Source: Sphaerochaetaceae bacterium (GTDB lineage Bacteria; Spirochaetota; Spirochaetia; Sphaerochaetales; Sphaerochaetaceae). From it: a stretch of DNA of 42,303 nt. The notes below the pieces were generated by a model, which saw nothing but the letters and a program-made list of their open reading frames with translations, was not told where the DNA came from and did not search any database. A program made the position numbers and the translations under genes. Shown here piece by piece: positions 38,838 through 42,303 of this stretch (position 1 is its first letter; each line of letters starts with the position of its first letter). The stretch is taken from NCBI GenBank assembly GCA_016302165.1, contig JAEDOD010000005.1, positions 1 through 42,303 on the forward strand, in the 5' to 3' direction.

Positions 38838-39791
38838 TTAGAAATCCAACAGCTCAACTTCAAAGATAAGCCAAGCGTTCTGCGGAATGACTCCTGGATA
38901 TCCATATTCTCCATAGCCAAGCTCTGGAGGAATGACCAGAGTCCTCTTCTCGCCCTTGGTCATGGTCTGGAGTGCTTCATTCCAGCCTTCGATTACTTCT
39001 CCGATCCTGAAGGCTGTAGGCTCCTTCCTAAGGTATGAGGAATCGAAGATCTTTCCATCCATAAGAGTTCCCTGGTAATGTACAGTGACCTTCTGTCCAT
39101 AGCGTGGAGACTTTCCTCCGTCGCCTTCCCTGTCCACCACATAGTACATGCCGGAAGCAGTCTTCTTGGCATTGGGATAACGGGCTGAAATCTCTGCAAT
39201 TACTCTCTTCTTCTCCTCTTCCAGCTTTGCCTTCTCCCTGGCTTCCACTCCCTGTACATATTCAGCGAAGTCTGTTGCTGTAGTCTTGAAGTTTTCAGCT
39301 TCCTCCCCAACACGGATTATGGATACTTTCTTGATTTTGTCTCCCTGCTTAATGGAGTCTACAACGTTCTGTCCCTCCACTACGTGGCCGAAGACAGTGT
39401 GCTTTCCGTCAAGCCATGGAGTAGGAACATGGGTGATAAAGAACTGGCTTCCATTGGTTCCAGGTCCTGCATTAGCCATAGACAGGACTCCTGGTCCTGT
39501 ATGCTTCAGCGTTGAATCGAATTCATCAGGGAACCTATAGCCTGGTCCTCCTGTTCCATTTCCCTTTGGGCATCCACCCTGGATCATGAAGTCCTTGATT
39601 ACACGGTGGAAGGTAAGTCCATCATAGAAGGGTGTTCCCTTCTTTTCCATATTCAGTTCACCTTCAGCCAGTCCAATGAAGTTACAGACTGTCATTGGAA
39701 CTTTCTTGTACTCAAGGGAAAGGAGAATATCTCCTCTACTGGTTTCCATAAGGGCATAAATGCCGTCAGCTAGCTTAGTCTTGTCAATCAT
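38838..39791 (-). CDS. Dual immunophilin: cyclophilin fused to FKBP
   Basis: This 317-residue protein has two unrelated peptidyl-prolyl isomerase folds. Residues about 14-170 are a cyclophilin (F-H-R-V-I-K-D-F-M-I-Q-G-G, S-Q-F-F-I-T, P-W-L-D-G-K-H-T-V-F-G). A charged E/K-rich helix (about 185-210) links to an FKBP domain (about 216-317, V-T-V-H-Y-Q-G-T-L, G-W-N-E-A-L, P-P-E-L-G-Y-G). There is no signal peptide, so it should assist folding in the cytoplasm. Such cyclophilin-FKBP fusions are known from a few bacteria including Treponema. The ATG at 39791 has AAGG about 13-14 bases upstream. It sits between parB and radA on the same strand. Confidence 0.92.
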   Translation of the reverse strand: MIDKTKLADGIYALMETSRGDILLSLEYKKVPMTVCNFIGLAEGELNMEKKGTPFYDGLTFHRVIKDFMIQGGCPKGNGTGGPGYRFPDEFDSTLKHTGPGVLSMANAGPGTNGSQFFITHVPTPWLDGKHTVFGHVVEGQNVVDSIKQGDKIKKVSIIRVGEEAENFKTTATDFAEYVQGVEAREKAKLEEEKKRVIAEISARYPNAKKTASGMYYVVDREGDGGKSPRYGQKVTVHYQGTLMDGKIFDSSYLRKEPTAFRIGEVIEGWNEALQTMTKGEKRTLVIPPELGYGEYGYPGVIPQNAWLIFEVELLDF

Positions 39792-39821
39792 ATAATGTTT
39801 ATTTCCTTTTAATATAAATAT

Positions 39822-40748
39822 TTATTCATCAAATAACACTTCACCTTTACTTAAAAGACCATATATTCTTTCAAGGTCGGCTGTGGAGCGGAATCTTATC
39901 TGAAGTCTTCCCTTCTCAAGATTACCCTTTATTTCACATCTGGCTCCTACTGCAGAAACAAATTTCTCTTCAGCTCTGGATACTTCAGGATCCTTTTCTC
40001 TTCCCTTTTTCCTCTGGATAAGCTTATGTCCCTTATTGTAGGATTCAGCAAGAATCTCTGCATCCCTTACAGATATACCGTCATGCACGATCTTATCTCT
40101 AAGCAGATCCTTATCTGCAGGATTAACAAGGGAAAGGATTGCACGGGCATGGCCTGCTGTCATGGCTCCAGACACTATATCATCCTTCATCTTATCGCTA
40201 AGGGATAGAAGTCTGAGGGAGTTTGCTACAGCACTTCTGCTCTTTCCAACCTTTTCTGCAACCATCTCCTGAGTATATCCGGAGTGTTCTATGAGATACT
40301 GATAGGCAGAAGCCTCTTCAATGGCATTCAGATTCTCTCTCTGGATGTTCTCTATCAAAGACATCTGTATCCGCTGTATCTCTCCTAAGGACACTACAAT
40401 TGCAGGAACCTTATTAAGTCCTGCCATCTTTGCCGCCCTGTATCTTCTCTCTCCTGCAATGATGGAGAATTCACCGGGAGCAATTTCTTCAACTGTCAAA
40501 GGCTGGATTATTCCCTGACTCTTGATTGATTCAGAGAGACCCTTCAAAGCTTCCTCATCAAAGTACTTTCTAGGCTGATTTGGATTTGCCCTTACATGGT
40601 CGATGTCCAGCTGGATCACTGTCATCTTATCTTTTTTTTCATCACGTATGGTTCTGGTGATCAGGTCATCTGTCTGGGCATCAAGATCGAAACCAGACAT
40701 CAGGGAACTGATTCCCTTGCCCAATCCCCTCTTCTTTTCATTAGCCAC
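39822..40748 (-). CDS. parB: Chromosome-partitioning protein ParB (Spo0J)
   Basis: This 308-residue CTP-dependent DNA-clamp protein binds parS and spreads along DNA for segregation. It starts R-G-L-G-K-G-I-S-S-L-M as usual, has the CTP-binding G-E-R-R-Y-R-A motif (about 99-105), a helix-turn-helix (about 157-182, Y-T-Q-E-M-V-A-E-K-V-G-K-S-R-S-A-V) and a C-terminal dimer domain. A GTG at 40748 with GGAGG 9 bases upstream is chosen over a TTG two codons earlier, which would be too close to that site. It overlaps the end of parA by 8 bases. Three parS sites lie at 41.9-42.1 kb. Confidence 0.95.
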   Translation of the reverse strand: MANEKKRGLGKGISSLMSGFDLDAQTDDLITRTIRDEKKDKMTVIQLDIDHVRANPNQPRKYFDEEALKGLSESIKSQGIIQPLTVEEIAPGEFSIIAGERRYRAAKMAGLNKVPAIVVSLGEIQRIQMSLIENIQRENLNAIEEASAYQYLIEHSGYTQEMVAEKVGKSRSAVANSLRLLSLSDKMKDDIVSGAMTAGHARAILSLVNPADKDLLRDKIVHDGISVRDAEILAESYNKGHKLIQRKKGREKDPEVSRAEEKFVSAVGARCEIKGNLEKGRLQIRFRSTADLERIYGLLSKGEVLFDE

Positions 40749-41499
40749 GGTCAATCACCTCCTGTGCAAGTGAATCAAAGGCTTTTGCCCCATTTGAGGA
40801 TTTATCGTAATAGTTTATTGGCAATCCATGGGAAGGAGCCTCAGCAAGTCGTGTGGTCCTTGGAATAATGGTCTTGAAGACCAGCTCCGGGAAGAACTCT
40901 GATATATCGTCCACCACTTCCTGATTAAGCTTAGCCCTTTTCGAGAACATAGTGAAAAGGATTCCCAAAACCTTAATCTGAGGATTAAAGCTTTTTCTCG
41001 CATTGGAGATGGTCCTCATAATAAGGTTAAGGCCCTCCATGGCAAGGTATTCACATTGAAGCGGGATCACCACTTCATCACACCAAGCCAAGGCGTTGAC
41101 TGTCTCCAATCCTAAGGATGGTGGACAATCAACTAGAATATAGTCGAACTGATCTTCAAGGGTTTTCAAAGTCTCCTTAAGGAAGACCTCCCTTTTCTCC
41201 TCCTCTACAAGCTCTATGGCAAGACCTGCCACATCCAGAGAGCCAGGAATTAACGATAGATTCTTGAAGATTGTAGGTTGGACAGCCTCTTCGGCAGCCA
41301 CCTGTCCAGTAATCACCTGGTAGATATTTGGTTTTCTACTATCTCCAGAAACAGCATGAGTAAGATTTACCTGTGCATCAAAATCCACCAATAAGGTCTT
41401 TAACCCTTTTGCTGCAAGTGCAGACCCTAGATTGACGGCAACAGTAGTCTTACCAACGCCCCCTTTCTGATTATAAAAGATTATTTTTCTTGCCTGCAT
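40741..41499 (-). CDS. parA: Chromosome-partitioning ATPase ParA (Soj)
   Basis: This 252-residue deviant Walker ATPase forms DNA-bound dimers that move ParB-parS complexes. The motif K-G-G-V-G-K-T-T (12-19) has the signature lysine; D-F-D-A-Q (about 40-44) and L-V-D-C-P-P-S-L-G (about 122-130) follow. No ribosome site precedes ATG 41499, and a promoter lies so close that the message is predicted to be leaderless. It overlaps parB, forming the usual parAB pair. Confidence 0.95.
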   Translation of the reverse strand: MQARKIIFYNQKGGVGKTTVAVNLGSALAAKGLKTLLVDFDAQVNLTHAVSGDSRKPNIYQVITGQVAAEEAVQPTIFKNLSLIPGSLDVAGLAIELVEEEKREVFLKETLKTLEDQFDYILVDCPPSLGLETVNALAWCDEVVIPLQCEYLAMEGLNLIMRTISNARKSFNPQIKVLGILFTMFSKRAKLNQEVVDDISEFFPELVFKTIIPRTTRLAEAPSHGLPINYYDKSSNGAKAFDSLAQEVIDRG

Positions 41500-41505
41500 G
41501 CTATA

Positions 41506-41534
41506 AATATATTCAGAAATGAAAGAGTTGTCAG
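41506..41534 (-). promoter_or_regulatory. parA promoter
   Basis: On the minus strand CTGACA (41529-41534), a 17-base spacer and TATATT (41506-41511). The -10 box ends 6 bases before the parA ATG, placing the expected transcript start at or next to the A of the start codon. Confidence 0.6.
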
Positions 41535-41575
41535 CAATACAAAGACAATTGTTTGAGGTACTTTAATAACCAATG

Positions 41576-41604
41576 TTGACCCTTCGTTCCAATGTCCTTA
41601 TCCT
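41576..41604 (+). promoter_or_regulatory. nfuA promoter
   Basis: TTGACC (41576-41581), a 17-base spacer and TATCCT (41599-41604). It is followed by AGGAG and the nfuA ATG at 41626. It is divergent from the parA promoter. Confidence 0.55.
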
Positions 41605-41625
41605 TATTTATAGGAGTCCAATAAT

Positions 41626-41856
41626 ATGGAAGATAAGATTAAAGAAGCAATCGAAGCAATAAGGCCTTCTCTGCAGAATGATGGCGGAGATATCTCTCTT
41701 GAAAGAATCGATGGAAAGAACGTCCACGTAAAGCTCCATGGTCATTGCGCTGGATGTCCAATGAGCCAGATTACCCTCTCAAACGGTGTTGAAAGATACC
41801 TTAGAGACACAGTTGATCCAGAGCTTGTTGTCATCAACGACGATTTTCTTAGTTGA
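41626..41856 (+). CDS. NifU C-terminal-domain Fe-S scaffold (Nfu type)
   Basis: This 76-residue protein is only the NifU C-terminal domain. It carries R-P-S-L-Q-N-D-G-G-D-I (about 13-23) and the cluster-binding C-A-G-C-P-M-S (C41, C44). Such proteins hold and pass on Fe-S clusters in the cytoplasm, which suits an organism with hydrogenase and ferredoxin-like enzymes. AGGAG lies 9 bases upstream of the ATG. A perfect terminator follows 20 bases after the stop. Confidence 0.93.
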   Translation: MEDKIKEAIEAIRPSLQNDGGDISLERIDGKNVHVKLHGHCAGCPMSQITLSNGVERYLRDTVDPELVVINDDFLS

Positions 41857-41876
41857 TTGAGATTCCGTTGGATAAG

Positions 41877-41900
41877 GGAGGCGAGATGCCTCCTTTTTTT
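41877..41900 (+). terminator. Terminator after the Nfu gene
   Basis: GGAGGC (41877-41882) and GCCTCC (41888-41893) form a stem with a five-base loop, followed by seven Ts. The last T is also the first base of the first parS site. Confidence 0.9.
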
Positions 41901-41915
41901 GTTTCACGTGAAACA
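41900..41915. promoter_or_regulatory. parS site 1
   Basis: TGTTTCACGTGAAACA is a perfect 16-bp palindrome matching the widely conserved parS consensus to which ParB binds. It lies 401 bases from the parA start. Confidence 0.95.
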
Positions 41916-41997
41916 GTAGTCTATCCATATCTACTTTTCAAAATCAGTAAATGAATATTCTTCATGCCCTACTGCATTGTTATGTCAAAAAATTCAT

Positions 41998-42013
41998 TGT
42001 TTCACGTGAAACA
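41998..42013. promoter_or_regulatory. parS site 2
   Basis: Identical to site 1 over all 16 bases and centred 98 bases from it. Confidence 0.95.
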
Positions 42014-42083
42014 ACCCCTTTTGATACTACATTAGAATCCATCCAGAAATACAAAAGATTTCTTATTATCACCAAATCAACAT

Positions 42084-42099
42084 AGTTTCACGTGAAACA
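42084..42099. promoter_or_regulatory. parS site 3
   Basis: The 14-bp core GTTTCACGTGAAAC is identical; only the first outer base differs (A instead of T). It is centred 86 bases from site 2. Confidence 0.93.
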
Positions 42100-42303
42100 A
42101 TGGATTATAAAAAAATGAACTCAAAGCGCATGAGAAAACTGTGCAAGCAAATAAGGAACGCAAATACAACAAAAAAGCATATTCTGATAATGAGTATTTT
42201 TATGAATGTCGCAGATAGAGATTAGATAATAATGTCATTGACAAAATGTTAAGAAGAAATAGCGAAAACAAAAAAATTACTTTTCTGATGCAACAGACAA
42301 TTC
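42100..42303. other. AT-rich segment without a convincing gene
   Basis: A 41-codon frame (42100-42225) begins at the edge of parS 3 but lacks a ribosome site. The third reading frame shows a protein-like pattern (N-E-Y-F-Y-E-C-R-R, then a stop, then L-D-N-N-V-I-D-K-M-L-R-R-N). This could be a decayed gene or chance. The window ends here. Confidence 0.25.

Noticed and set aside
41857..42303. Replication origin inside the window
   Set aside because: parS sites suggest it is near, but I saw no cluster of DnaA boxes or DNA-unwinding element.

Overview
The window reads as chromosomal DNA of an anaerobic, fermentative, carbohydrate-using bacterium, most likely a gut- or rumen-type spirochaete (Sphaerochaeta/Treponema-like). 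This is inferred from four things: a sugar-binding protein whose mature end begins NGGKE, a cyclophilin-FKBP fusion of a kind known from Treponema, an [FeFe] hydrogenase with rubrerythrin, and pectin-type sugar enzymes. No rRNA or tRNA gene was seen, so the taxon is a judgement. Non-ATG starts are common (TTG or GTG in at least eight genes), and most genes have a clear GGAG/AGGAGG site.

Layout. 1-6.2 kb: the end of an Hsp20 gene, a LysR regulator, a small orphan protein, a Na/phosphate cotransporter-PhoU fusion, a cytoplasmic GH28 pectin-type hydrolase, apt, and mntP behind a probable manganese (yybP-ykoY) riboswitch. 6.2-15.5 kb: one ten-gene minus-strand operon for a carbohydrate ABC importer. 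It has two permeases, a large binding protein, and then two successive modules of two small four-helix membrane proteins plus a MalK-type ATPase. 15.9-19.1 kb: a MoxR / DUF58 / membrane-protein operon. 19.2-22.1 kb: a zinc-ribbon membrane protein, then dnaX-ybaB-recR, with a nine-A slippery run inside dnaX. 22.1-25.3 kb: a peptide-type ABC importer without ATPase genes, ending in a tail-to-tail overlap with recR.

25.5-27.6 kb holds the most unusual gene. It is a single reading frame joining a ferredoxin-type [FeFe] hydrogenase to a rubredoxin-rubrerythrin-rubredoxin unit. The junction still carries a ribosome binding site and ATG for the rubrerythrin part, and is one base away from a stop codon. 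27.8-29.4 kb: an AlbA_2/ATPase-type regulator gene lies between two 64-bp direct repeats (60/64 identical) built of 11-bp tandem units and palindromes. 29.6-32.1 kb: a KduD/gluconate-5-dehydrogenase-like SDR and a GH63-like glycosidase behind a consensus promoter. 32.2-37.3 kb: diacylglycerol/lipid kinase, MATE exporter, PepD-type dipeptidase and TraB-family membrane protein. 37.4-42.3 kb: radA, the dual immunophilin, parB, parA, nfuA and three parS sites, suggesting nearness to the replication origin.

Together the genes describe uptake and breakdown of plant or host glycans (GH28, sugar ABC operon, SDR, GH63-like enzyme), anaerobic hydrogen and peroxide metabolism, and core replication, repair and segregation functions. 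Small ORFs in other frames were treated as shadows of these genes.
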